Below, piece after piece: positions 1 to 5,442 of a DNA stretch of 6,509 bases. The DNA is from an archaeon (GTDB lineage: Archaea; Asgardarchaeota; Hermodarchaeia; Hermodarchaeales; Hermodarchaeaceae), in NCBI GenBank assembly GCA_016550415.1, contig JABXGU010000445.1, positions 1 to 6,509 on the forward strand, read 5' to 3'. Within the stretch, counting starts at the first letter, position 1. Each line of letters starts with the position of its first letter. A program made the position numbers and the translations under genes. A model generated the notes under the pieces. That model was not told the DNA's origin, made no database searches, and saw only the letters and a list, made by a program, of their open reading frames with translations.

Positions 1-480
1 CAGAAGCTTGATGTCGAAGCAGCAGTTGCTATCATCAATACACCTGATTGTGTCATCGCTGAAGGGCTTGCAGAATCTGGGACAGCCATTCTACGAGAGC
101 GTCGTCCACCTACTGAGGCAGAGGAAATTACCAGCCATATAGGAAGGTTGCGTCGTGCTGTTGGCATAAATGCACTTGTTATGATGCACCAGCAAAATCG
201 TAGTGAATCCGAAGTTCTCAATTATTTAATTGATTCTGGCGCTCTTGAAAAGGAGTATGCCCAGGCGCGAATACCTTTTATGACCGATGAAATGTGGGGG
301 CCATATGGCTTTACATATTATATTGGTGCCTGGTTAGTCAAGGGCTTCTATAATGCAGCTCAAGAAGCGAATCTTAACGACGAATTTGTAAAAGCACTTT
401 ACCATGAACTTCATGTACCATCAACATTGCATGATCGAATTCGCGAACTTGACCTCAAACTCCCTCCCTTATCTGAATGA
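1..480 (+). CDS. C-terminal part of a probable gluzincin-like (DUF885-type) metallopeptidase, 5' truncated
   Basis: The frame is open from the first base and ends with TGA, giving 159 visible residues of a longer protein. A TTG at 148 could be read as a start, but coding continues upstream without a stop, so the true start lies outside the window. Near the visible N-terminus is NTPDCVIAEGLAESG (residues 13-27). The EGLA core resembles the helix that supplies the third zinc ligand (Glu, here E21) in HExxH gluzincin peptidases, and the context recalls DUF885-like hypothetical proteins. Further on are an aromatic stretch, YGFTYYIGAWLVKGFYNAA, and a Leu-rich C-terminus. The HExxH motif would lie before base 1 and cannot be checked. 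No signal peptide or transmembrane segment shows in the visible part. The coding call is firm; the enzyme assignment is inference from a short motif. It could instead be an uncharacterised archaeal helical protein. Confidence 0.55.
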   Translation, partial: QKLDVEAAVAIINTPDCVIAEGLAESGTAILRERRPPTEAEEITSHIGRLRRAVGINALVMMHQQNRSESEVLNYLIDSGALEKEYAQARIPFMTDEMWGPYGFTYYIGAWLVKGFYNAAQEANLNDEFVKALYHELHVPSTLHDRIRELDLKLPPLSE

Positions 481-493
481 AAAGCGAAAAGCC

Positions 494-501
494 AAATATT
501 A
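494..501 (+). promoter_or_regulatory. Possible archaeal TATA box for the ureohydrolase gene
   Basis: The AT-rich run AAATATTA, preceded by an A-rich stretch (GCGAAAA at 484-490), lies in the 55-bp gap before the ureohydrolase. Transcription would begin roughly 25 bases downstream (about 520-525), leaving a very short leader that just includes the ribosome binding site. The match to a BRE/TATA pair is only approximate, and co-transcription with the upstream gene is equally possible. Confidence 0.25.
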
Positions 502-521
502 TGGTGCTATGACTGAATCAT

Positions 522-528
522 GAGGGAG
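522..528 (+). promoter_or_regulatory. Ribosome binding site that decides the TTG start of the ureohydrolase
   Basis: GAGGGAG lies 7 bases before the TTG at 536. An in-frame TGA at 521-523 closes the frame just upstream, and there is no ATG or GTG between it and 536. The TTG is therefore the first usable start. The two nearby ATGs (501 and 520) are in other frames and hit stops within a few codons. Confidence 0.6.
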
Positions 529-535
529 TTGTATT

Positions 536-1438
536 TTGTCTAAATCATTCCCAATCTATGGAGTCACTCCAGCTCTAAACACGTTCTTTGGCGCATCCAT
601 TGATGCGTCTCAGGCAAAATTTGTAGTGGTGGGTGTTCCCTTCGATGAGACTAGCTCCTTTCGTCGTGGCTCGAAGAAGGGTCCCGAAGCTATTCGAGCT
701 GCATCACAACAAATCGAGAGCTTTTGCTTTATTGAAGACGCGAAAATTGATGCCGCCACACTACGCATTGCAGATATTGGAGATGTAGTAGTAAAACCTG
801 TATCTGTCCAAGGAATGCTTGAATCAGTGGAATCAATAATCGGTGTAATAAGTCAAAAACAACAAACAGCCATATTGCTTGGTGGTGAACACTCCCTCAC
901 CCTAGGCGCTGTCCGCTCACTTCCCCGCGACATTATCGTTATACAATTCGATGCCCATATGGATCTTCGTGAAACCTATAGCGGTACTCCTTTTTCTCAT
1001 GCCTGCGTAATGCGCCGAATAGTTGAGCAATTGGGAGCCGATTGCCTCATTCAAGTAGGAATTCACGCAATCGCCAAAGAAGAATACGAGTATGCCAAGG
1101 AACACAACCTCACCTATTTCACAATCGAAGATATCACGAAACTCGGGATTCAAGCCATGATTGAACGCATTAAAAACGCTATTCCCCCAGGTCCTCCAAT
1201 CTATATTTCTGTTGACATGGATGTATTAGATCCCGCATTTGCACCTGCGGTAGCTAATCCTGAAGCTGGCGGACTCACATCACGAGAATTATTCTCATTT
1301 ATCCGAGCTCTCGCTCCTCGTAGTATAGGCCTTGACGTCACTGAAGTAGCCCCTCAGTATGATCAAGGACAGACTGCAATTTGTGCTGCTGAAGTTATCA
1401 AGACATTTCTTTGTGCAAAGGCGTCTTTCAAAAGTTGA
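536..1438 (+). CDS. speB: Agmatinase (ureohydrolase/arginase family)
   Basis: A 300-residue cytosolic binuclear-manganese hydrolase, the usual length for the family. Agmatinases split agmatine into putrescine and urea. In archaea this supplies polyamines, including the spermidine used to modify aIF5A. Metal-binding motifs appear in family order: GGEHS (116-120, ligand H119), DAHMD (139-143, ligands D139, H141, D143) and SVDMDVLDPAFAP (225-237, ligands D227, D229), followed by NPEAGGLTSRE. SHAC (154-157) holds the histidine expected near the active site, and E270 in VTEVAP matches the conserved substrate-side glutamate. The N-terminus shows the typical VVGVPFD...RRGSKKGPEAIR pattern (31-54). 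The start is TTG, forced by an upstream stop and supported by a good ribosome binding site. Agmatine is the likely substrate, as for most archaeal members, but guanidinobutyrate, arginine or formiminoglutamate relatives share the motifs, so the exact substrate is inferred. Confidence 0.88.
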   Translation: MSKSFPIYGVTPALNTFFGASIDASQAKFVVVGVPFDETSSFRRGSKKGPEAIRAASQQIESFCFIEDAKIDAATLRIADIGDVVVKPVSVQGMLESVESIIGVISQKQQTAILLGGEHSLTLGAVRSLPRDIIVIQFDAHMDLRETYSGTPFSHACVMRRIVEQLGADCLIQVGIHAIAKEEYEYAKEHNLTYFTIEDITKLGIQAMIERIKNAIPPGPPIYISVDMDVLDPAFAPAVANPEAGGLTSRELFSFIRALAPRSIGLDVTEVAPQYDQGQTAICAAEVIKTFLCAKASFKS

Positions 1439-1567
1439 AGTGGACTTCAGTTGAATTAAAGGTGATAGCGAAAGCCTTGATGCTGCTTTATTAAGGCTGG
1501 TTAACCAAGGAAAGCAGTAAAAAGCTGTAGGTCATAGGAGCGTCCTAAGCTCTTAAGGTGTTGAAAG
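1439..1567. other. Intergenic region with overlapping inverted repeats
   Basis: This 129-bp gap holds several inverted repeats. TGAAGT (1436-1441) faces ACTTCA (1444-1449), overlapping the agmatinase stop. AGCCTT (1473-1478) faces AAGGCT (1493-1498). CTGCTTT (1483-1489) faces AAAGCAG (1511-1517) and encloses the palindrome GGTTAACC (1499-1506). CCTTG (1475-1479) can pair with CAAGG (1506-1510). TAGGA (1535-1539) faces TCCTA (1543-1547). Several pairings exclude each other. CTTTATTA (1486-1493) could serve as a TATA box. I see no tRNA, no convincing C/D-box RNA and no known riboswitch. It may act as agmatinase terminator, promoter or leader of the prenyltransferase gene. Confidence 0.4.
1556..1560 (+). 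promoter_or_regulatory. Ribosome binding site of the prenyl diphosphate synthase
   Basis: AGGTG, 7 bases before the ATG at 1568, matches the GGAGGTGA consensus used in archaea and supports that start. Confidence 0.55.
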
Positions 1568-2581
1568 ATGACTGATGTTATGCAGGTTCTTGGCAAAATT
1601 GGTCACCGTGTTGACGAAAGAATGCTCGAATTACTAGCTGTTGGTGCCTCCAAGGACTTCAAAGAAGTAGTTTTTCATCAAGTGAAAGCTGGTGGAAAAA
1701 GGATTCGTCCAGCTCTAACCATTTCATTTTGTGAAGCATCAGAGGGTAACCCTAATGACGCCATCTCCGCTGCCGCAGTCATTGAACTCATTCACAATTA
1801 TTCCCTCATTCTTGATGATATCATCGATGATGCCGTGGTTCGTCGCAATCTACCGACAACATGGAAAAAGTACAGCCTACCCTTTGGCATACTCGCCTCT
1901 ACTCACTACCGTGAATCCATTGAAGAAGGCATACTTCAATCACCTAATCCTCTTGCGATTTCCCGAATTGTAGCTGACACTATCCGTGAACTCGTTGAAG
2001 GAGAACGGTTAGATGTGTTATTTGAACAAGTTTCACAAGAAAACAAATATGTCGACAGTATACGTTACCACGAGATTTCGTATGCAGATTATGAAACCAT
2101 GATTGGATACAAGACTGCTTCACTCTTGCGAGCTGCATGTGAAGTCGGTGTAATCTGTGCTGATGCCTCCATGTCCCTCAGAGTTGCTGCACGTGACTTT
2201 GGTTGGAAAGCTGGAATAGCATTCCAAATGGCAGACGATGTGCTTGACCTTTTTGCAGAAGAGGAAAAACTGGGTAAGAAAGTCGGCAAGGACATTTACG
2301 AGCACAAACCTGGAAATGCGGTTATACTACAAGCGTTGAAGCTAATGCAGGAAAAAGACCAGACCTTCGTTCTAGATGTGCTCCGTACACCACAACCAAA
2401 AGAAACAGAAGTATCGAAGGTCATCAAGATGCTCAAAGAATGTGGGGCTCCTGATAAAGTTAGAAAACAAGCAGAAACGCTTGTAAAAGAAGCGAAGAAT
2501 GCCCTTGAGCCCTTTCCCAATAAGGAAACAACCAAAATACTTGCTACACTTGTTGATTTCATCTATCAAAGAACATACTAG
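1568..2581 (+). CDS. idsA: Short-chain isoprenyl diphosphate synthase (IdsA/GGPP synthase type)
   Basis: A 337-residue trans-prenyltransferase, normal in length. The family condenses isopentenyl diphosphate with allylic diphosphates; in archaea the usual product is geranylgeranyl diphosphate for ether lipids. Visible motifs: GGKRIRP (42-48); first aspartate-rich motif DDIID (83-87), followed by RR (92-93) and LPTTW; YKTASL (181-186); second aspartate-rich motif FQMADDVLD (219-227); and GKDIYEHKPGN (240-250). Y78, five residues before the first motif, is the aromatic position that limits chain length in archaeal FPP/GGPP synthases. Two departures stand out. The residue before the first DD is Leu (L82), where His is common. 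The stretch after LPTTW reads GILASTHYRESIEEG, without the usual GD-type turn. All catalytic aspartates remain, so an active enzyme is likely; C15 or C20 product is inference. It ends in TAG, with an in-frame TGA six codons later, and is convergent with the coiled-coil gene. Confidence 0.87.
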   Translation: MTDVMQVLGKIGHRVDERMLELLAVGASKDFKEVVFHQVKAGGKRIRPALTISFCEASEGNPNDAISAAAVIELIHNYSLILDDIIDDAVVRRNLPTTWKKYSLPFGILASTHYRESIEEGILQSPNPLAISRIVADTIRELVEGERLDVLFEQVSQENKYVDSIRYHEISYADYETMIGYKTASLLRAACEVGVICADASMSLRVAARDFGWKAGIAFQMADDVLDLFAEEEKLGKKVGKDIYEHKPGNAVILQALKLMQEKDQTFVLDVLRTPQPKETEVSKVIKMLKECGAPDKVRKQAETLVKEAKNALEPFPNKETTKILATLVDFIYQRTY

Positions 2582-2597
2582 GATCATCGAACTAAAG

Positions 2598-2613
2598 CAT
2601 GAGTTGTCTCATG
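2598..2613. terminator. Possible bidirectional terminator hairpin between convergent genes
   Basis: CATGAG, a 4-base TTGT loop, then CTCATG form a perfect 6-bp stem in the 41-bp gap between the stop of the prenyl synthase (2581) and the stop of the opposite-strand coiled-coil gene (2623). No strong T tract follows on either strand. Archaeal termination relies mainly on T-rich DNA, so the role is suggested by position rather than by a classic signature. Confidence 0.3.
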
Positions 2614-2622
2614 ATTCTAGAT

Positions 2623-3246
2623 TTACTCCAATCCGTCTATTTCCAATAGGGCCTGAAGTTCTTGCATTGTAAGTTTTTCTCCTGATTGTTGCTTAGCTCT
2701 TGCCTGTTCCGCTAGTTTCTCCATCGCTTGTTGTTCCTGAGCCTTACGTTCCGCTTGTCGTTGTGCCTTAATTTTGGCAAGTTCCATTTTCAACTCCGCC
2801 TCTTGCCGGCGAAGCACTTCAAGTCTATCCCGCAACTCATCCGCTTCTTGGAGGCATAACACAAATTGTTCATGTGCCTCCTTCTCTTCTTTACGACTTG
2901 GTCCAATTGTGTCCGAAAGTTCAAGTATATTCTTATGCTTCTCTTGTGCTGCTTCAACAAGCTCAAGAAGTTCTTCATGATATCCTTGTGCCCGATCTCG
3001 TGCCTCTTGGATTTTCTCCCATAAAGTGTCTACTTCCTCTGGACTCGCATTTACCCGTTTTCTAACCTTCGAGACATGTTCCATTGTAACTGCAAGCTGC
3101 TCCATCTCCAAAAGGAGACTTCGTTCCTCCTCTATGGTAGTCGATGTTGTTTGCTGTTTCCACTCCAATGCCCGAAGTCTCTCCTGAAGCTCCTCAAGTG
3201 TGGCAATCTCTTCTATTCCCCCAAATTCCTCTCTTAAAATCTGCAT
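2623..3246 (-). CDS. C-terminal segment of a COG1340-like coiled-coil protein
   Basis: Read from ATG at 3246, this segment has 207 residues, almost entirely charged helix rich in Glu, Lys, Arg, Gln and Leu. Features recalling the archaeal COG1340 family (long coiled-coil proteins of about 300 residues, function unknown) are the LEWKQQTTSTTIEEERSLL stretch near residues 28-46, a long central helix, and the ending SGEKLTMQELQALLE. As a stand-alone gene it is poorly supported: the ATG falls mid-helix and has only a weak AGGA four bases upstream. The frame also stays open a further nine codons upstream, to a TAG at 3274-3276, beyond which the same frame codes for the N-terminal segment. The better reading is the distal part of one gene interrupted by TAG. 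It ends in TAA and is convergent with the prenyl synthase. There is no signal peptide or membrane segment, so it is presumably cytosolic. Confidence 0.7.
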   Translation of the reverse strand: MQILREEFGGIEEIATLEELQERLRALEWKQQTTSTTIEEERSLLLEMEQLAVTMEHVSKVRKRVNASPEEVDTLWEKIQEARDRAQGYHEELLELVEAAQEKHKNILELSDTIGPSRKEEKEAHEQFVLCLQEADELRDRLEVLRRQEAELKMELAKIKAQRQAERKAQEQQAMEKLAEQARAKQQSGEKLTMQELQALLEIDGLE

Positions 3247-3273
3247 CTTTTCCTGCAGCTTTCTTGCTTTCTC

Positions 3274-3531
3274 CTATTCCTCGTTTCGTAATTCTTTAAG
3301 CCTAGCAACTTCAGCGTTCAGTTTGTCCCGTTCAGCACGCAATTCCTCTACCTTATCCCAGACACCTGGCGTTTCTGATCGCAAACCATCTCTCTGGTCT
3401 CGCCATTCCCAAGCCCTATCACGTGCGTCATCTATTCCTCTCATACAAACTCGCATTGCTGCCTGCACTTTCCGTAACTTCTCCAAAACAATGCCAAATT
3501 GATCCTTCTCTTGAGCAGGATTACTAGTCAT
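3274..3531 (-). CDS. N-terminal segment of the same coiled-coil protein, ending at an in-frame TAG
   Basis: The segment has 85 residues from ATG 3531. An in-frame TGA lies three codons upstream of the ATG, so this start is fixed; no clear ribosome binding site precedes it, and a leaderless or near-leaderless message is possible. It contains repeated RD-rich helix such as ARDRAWEWRDQRDGLR (36-51) and a coiled coil from about residue 58, with V61, L64, L71, V75 and L78 in a/d positions. This resembles the N-terminal half of COG1340 proteins. The frame stops at TAG after RNEE, in the middle of a helix. That is not a natural domain end and indicates interruption. The gene is transcribed divergently from the COG0170 membrane kinase, with 128 bp between this ATG and 3660. 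Function is unknown; family assignment rests on sequence style. Confidence 0.65.
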   Translation of the reverse strand: MTSNPAQEKDQFGIVLEKLRKVQAAMRVCMRGIDDARDRAWEWRDQRDGLRSETPGVWDKVEELRAERDKLNAEVARLKELRNEE

Positions 3532-3607
3532 ACTTTTTCACTGAACATGTAAAAGTGGACATAATTGTTGTTATCTAACAAGGAAATAATCAACATTTCT
3601 TGTAGCC

Positions 3608-3615
3608 TTAAATAC
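3608..3615 (+). promoter_or_regulatory. Probable TATA box for the COG0170 membrane kinase
   Basis: TTAAATAC in the divergent gap lies about 60 bases before the chosen ATG. It predicts a start of transcription near 3635, inside an inverted repeat. Upstream sequence is AT-rich, but a clear BRE is not obvious. For the opposite-strand coiled-coil gene, an AT-rich stretch near 3560-3567 is the best placed candidate, and it is weak. Confidence 0.4.
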
Positions 3616-3618
3616 TAG

Positions 3619-3642
3619 TTGGAAGAAAAAATCTACTTCCAA
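3619..3642. promoter_or_regulatory. Perfect 7-bp inverted repeat, candidate operator or leader hairpin
   Basis: TTGGAAG (3619-3625) and CTTCCAA (3636-3642) are exact inverted copies separated by 10 bases, with half-site centres 17 bp apart. The repeat begins just after the presumed TATA box and covers the predicted transcription start, a usual place for an archaeal repressor. In RNA it could also fold as a 7-bp hairpin. No regulator is encoded beside it. Confidence 0.4.
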
Positions 3643-3668
3643 TACATCAAACAAGAAGGATGTTGTTC

Positions 3669-4514
3669 ATGGTTAACCCGCTACTAGCATTTGGAATCTC
3701 TAACCTGATATGGGATATCATTGCCTTGATTATCACCTTCGTACTAATACTAGTGCTTATCCGTGTAAATGATATACTTCGAAAACGAGAGCTAGTTCCC
3801 ATCTATGTGTCTCGAAAAGTAATCCACACCTTTGCTGGACCATTATTCCTAGTATGTTGGTTACTATTCTCTGGTGATGGATGGAGCCGCTACTTCGCCT
3901 CCGTAGTAGCTTGGCTCTTCGTATTCCTCTTCTTGGCTCTTGGACTACAAATCATGAAGAACGAGGAATTCGTTCGTACAATGTCTCGGAGTGGTGAACC
4001 ACGAGAATTCCTGAAGGGAACTTTGTTCTACGCGCTAGTGATGGCAGTATGTGCTATCACAATGTGGTATGTCCCCGCAAACATTGACGGTACCCCCAAC
4101 TTTGCATACTTCATACCAACCGCCTTTCTCATCTTTGGACCCTTAGCAGGTGGCGACGGTTTTGCTGATATAATTGGAAGAAAGTGGGGGAAGCATAAAT
4201 TCAAGATTTTCGCTGAGAAAAGCCTTGAAGGCAGCATAGCAATGTTCCTCTTCAGTATCCTCTTCACCTACGGGCTGCTAAGTATTTACTGGCTAATCAT
4301 CGATCAATGGAGTGCATGGGGAACAATCAGTCCAATCGCACTACTCATTCCCATTATTGCAGTATCACTGGTATCCACAATTGTGGAAATGCTCAGTCCC
4401 AAAAATCTAGATAACCTACTCATTCCAATTGTTGCCTTTATCGTAGTCTTTCTGATATCACCAATGTTCTTCCCTTCCTACAACCTAGTCTGGAGTTTCT
4501 TTCCAACAATCTAA
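3669..4514 (+). CDS. COG0170 (SEC59/VTE5-like) integral membrane prenol or dolichol kinase
   Basis: A polytopic membrane protein of 281 residues with about seven or eight hydrophobic segments (roughly 13-33, 55-68, 76-94, 118-135, 147-160, 188-212, 219-238, 248-268). The family includes dolichol kinase, phytol kinase and CDP-diglyceride-synthase-like enzymes; the kinases use CTP to phosphorylate a polyprenol at the membrane. Family motifs in order: RKVIHTFAG (49-57), SRSGEPREFLKG (106-117), the CTP-binding-type GGDGFADIIGRKWGKHK (161-177), KSLEGS (184-189) and VEMLSPKNLDNLLIP (239-253). An in-frame ATG at 3660 overlaps the AAGAAGGA ribosome binding site (3653-3660), so ATG 3669, eight bases beyond, is preferred; the longer version adds three residues. 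It sits near the prenyl synthase and IPK, which suggests an isoprenoid alcohol as substrate (dolichol, geranylgeraniol or similar). The exact substrate is inference. Confidence 0.8.
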   Translation: MVNPLLAFGISNLIWDIIALIITFVLILVLIRVNDILRKRELVPIYVSRKVIHTFAGPLFLVCWLLFSGDGWSRYFASVVAWLFVFLFLALGLQIMKNEEFVRTMSRSGEPREFLKGTLFYALVMAVCAITMWYVPANIDGTPNFAYFIPTAFLIFGPLAGGDGFADIIGRKWGKHKFKIFAEKSLEGSIAMFLFSILFTYGLLSIYWLIIDQWSAWGTISPIALLIPIIAVSLVSTIVEMLSPKNLDNLLIPIVAFIVVFLISPMFFPSYNLVWSFFPTI

Positions 4515-4617
4515 CGTTTTCCTTACAACCCTAAGGCAAATAATCAAAGCATGAGCATAGCACTGAAAAGTGCCCGGTTGTAGTTATTATACCAACGGTT
4601 ACATGTGGGAGAATGCA
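4515..4617 (+). promoter_or_regulatory. Gap before IPK with GAAA-loop hairpin and TATA-like box
   Basis: The gap starts with a T-rich patch (GTTTTCCTT, about 4516-4524) that could end transcription of the upstream gene. GCACT (4560-4564), the tetraloop GAAA, and AGTGC (4569-4573) form a perfect 5-bp hairpin. TTATTATA (4584-4591) resembles a TATA box and would place a start near 4613, only a few bases before the IPK ATG. That would exclude the GGGAG ribosome binding site (4607-4611), so this promoter and that site cannot both be used by one message; read-through from upstream would use the site. Confidence 0.3.
4607..4611 (+). promoter_or_regulatory. Ribosome binding site that selects ATG 4618 for IPK
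   Basis: GGGAG lies 6 bases before ATG 4618. The frame is open further upstream to a GTG at 4570 and an ATG at 4603, but neither has a comparable site, and the added residues (PGCSYYTNGYMWENA) do not look like an IPK N-terminus. Confidence 0.5.
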
Positions 4618-5427
4618 ATGGTAAGAGACTTAGCTATCATTAAACTTGGTGGAGCCCTAATCACCGATAAAAGCAAACCGTACAGCCTGCGTGAGGATGT
4701 ACTAAGACGAGTAACCAAAGAAATCGCAGAAGCCTTGGGTCCCTGCATAGTCATTCATGGTGTCGGTAGCTTTGGTCATGTTCCAGTTATCAAGCGCAAA
4801 CTTTACACAGGTTACCAAAACCCAAAACAGCTTCCCGACCTCTCACAAACCATGATAGAAGTATTCGAACTACGCATGGCTGTGGCAAAAGCTCTCTTCG
4901 AAGCAAAATTGTCTCCTGTGCTCTTTTTACCCAGTAATCTTTTCATCATGGAAAATGGAGAAATTGCTGGTCACTTCGGGGGAGGTTTACGACGATACCT
5001 TGAGTTAGGAATGACTCCTCTTATTGGAGGAGATATGTGCGCAGATGAGAATCGTGGTTTCAGCGTCTGTTCTGGTGACAAAGTCATACACTTGATTGCC
5101 CAACTCATGAAACCAAAATATGTGATATTTGCCACTGATGTGGCGGGAATCTATACAGCTGATCCAAAACTGGATGCCAAGGCCAAGCTGATTCGTCACA
5201 TTGCACTCAGTCGTATCCATGAAGTAGAAAAGCTTGCTGACGAAGCTGCCACTCCAGACATCACTAAAGGTATGCGAGGAAAATTAGAGGAAATCCGTGG
5301 TTTTGAGCCAATTCTTAGAGCAGGTGCAAAAGTTGCTATCTTGGGTATGATGGAACCTGGAATTTTAAAACGGTATATTATTGGAGATTCAGACGTTCCC
5401 TGCACACAGATTACACTGGAGCCCTAA
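4618..5427 (+). CDS. Isopentenyl phosphate kinase
   Basis: A soluble amino-acid-kinase-fold enzyme of 269 residues that uses ATP to turn isopentenyl phosphate into isopentenyl diphosphate, the closing step of the archaeal mevalonate pathway. The N-terminal IIKLGGALITDKSKPYSL (7-24) carries the phosphate-binding KLGG and the second lysine (K18). HGVGSFGH (47-54) holds the catalytic histidine (H54) that distinguishes IPK from other amino-acid kinases. Further signatures are PLIGGDMCAD (134-143), GFSVCSGDKVIHLIAQL (147-163), FATDVAGIYTADPK (171-184), and TKGMRGKLEE (216-225) near the nucleotide site. In HGVGSFGH, Val replaces the Gly or Ala usual between HG and GSFGH. The chosen start gives the normal length and begins just before the first strand. 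It feeds the prenyl synthase encoded 2 kb upstream and follows the COG0170 kinase on the same strand by 103 bp. Confidence 0.9.
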   Translation: MVRDLAIIKLGGALITDKSKPYSLREDVLRRVTKEIAEALGPCIVIHGVGSFGHVPVIKRKLYTGYQNPKQLPDLSQTMIEVFELRMAVAKALFEAKLSPVLFLPSNLFIMENGEIAGHFGGGLRRYLELGMTPLIGGDMCADENRGFSVCSGDKVIHLIAQLMKPKYVIFATDVAGIYTADPKLDAKAKLIRHIALSRIHEVEKLADEAATPDITKGMRGKLEEIRGFEPILRAGAKVAILGMMEPGILKRYIIGDSDVPCTQITLEP

Positions 5428-5442
5428 ATAGGAGATTTGCAG

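Larger units (their letters stand above)
2623..3531 (-). other. Joined reading frame of the coiled-coil gene with internal TAG at 3274-3276
   Basis: The two segments lie in the same frame with one TAG between them, giving 302 positions, a normal length for COG1340 proteins. The heptad pattern runs unbroken. In a positions are V61, R68, V75, R82, A89, M96 and F103; in d positions are L64, L71, L78, E85, L92 and L99. The TAG is residue 86, an exposed e position. Only a substitution-type change, not an insertion or deletion, explains this. Likely precursors one base away include CAG, AAG and GAG, all common in this protein. Explanations are a recent nonsense mutation (pseudogene), a sequence error, or translation through TAG, for example as pyrrolysine. 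The prenyl synthase next door uses TAG as its terminator, which argues mildly against full reassignment, although a TGA follows it six codons later. Confidence 0.75.

Noticed and set aside
917..1153. Minus-strand open frame of 78 residues
   Set aside because: Antisense shadow of the agmatinase gene, whose motifs are clear on the + strand.
3244..3276. Independent start of the C-terminal coiled-coil segment by reinitiation at ATG 3246
   Set aside because: Only a weak AGGA four bases upstream. The ATG falls mid-helix and the frame is open back to the TAG, so a split two-gene arrangement is less likely than one interrupted gene, though not excluded.
2774..3502. Open frames on the + strand opposite the coiled-coil gene (for example 2774-2980 and 3200-3502)
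   Set aside because: Ser- and Cys-rich low-complexity translations, typical of the reverse strand of a Glu/Lys/Leu-rich coiled coil.
2594..4555. Shared 10-mer AAAGCATGAG at 2594-2603 and 4546-4555, both after stop codons
   Set aside because: Many 10-mer pairs are expected by chance in 6.5 kb, and the flanking sequences do not match.
4570..4617. GTG start at 4570 giving IPK a 16-residue N-terminal extension
   Set aside because: No suitable ribosome site at 4570. The extension lacks IPK character, whereas ATG 4618 has GGGAG at good spacing and gives the normal length.
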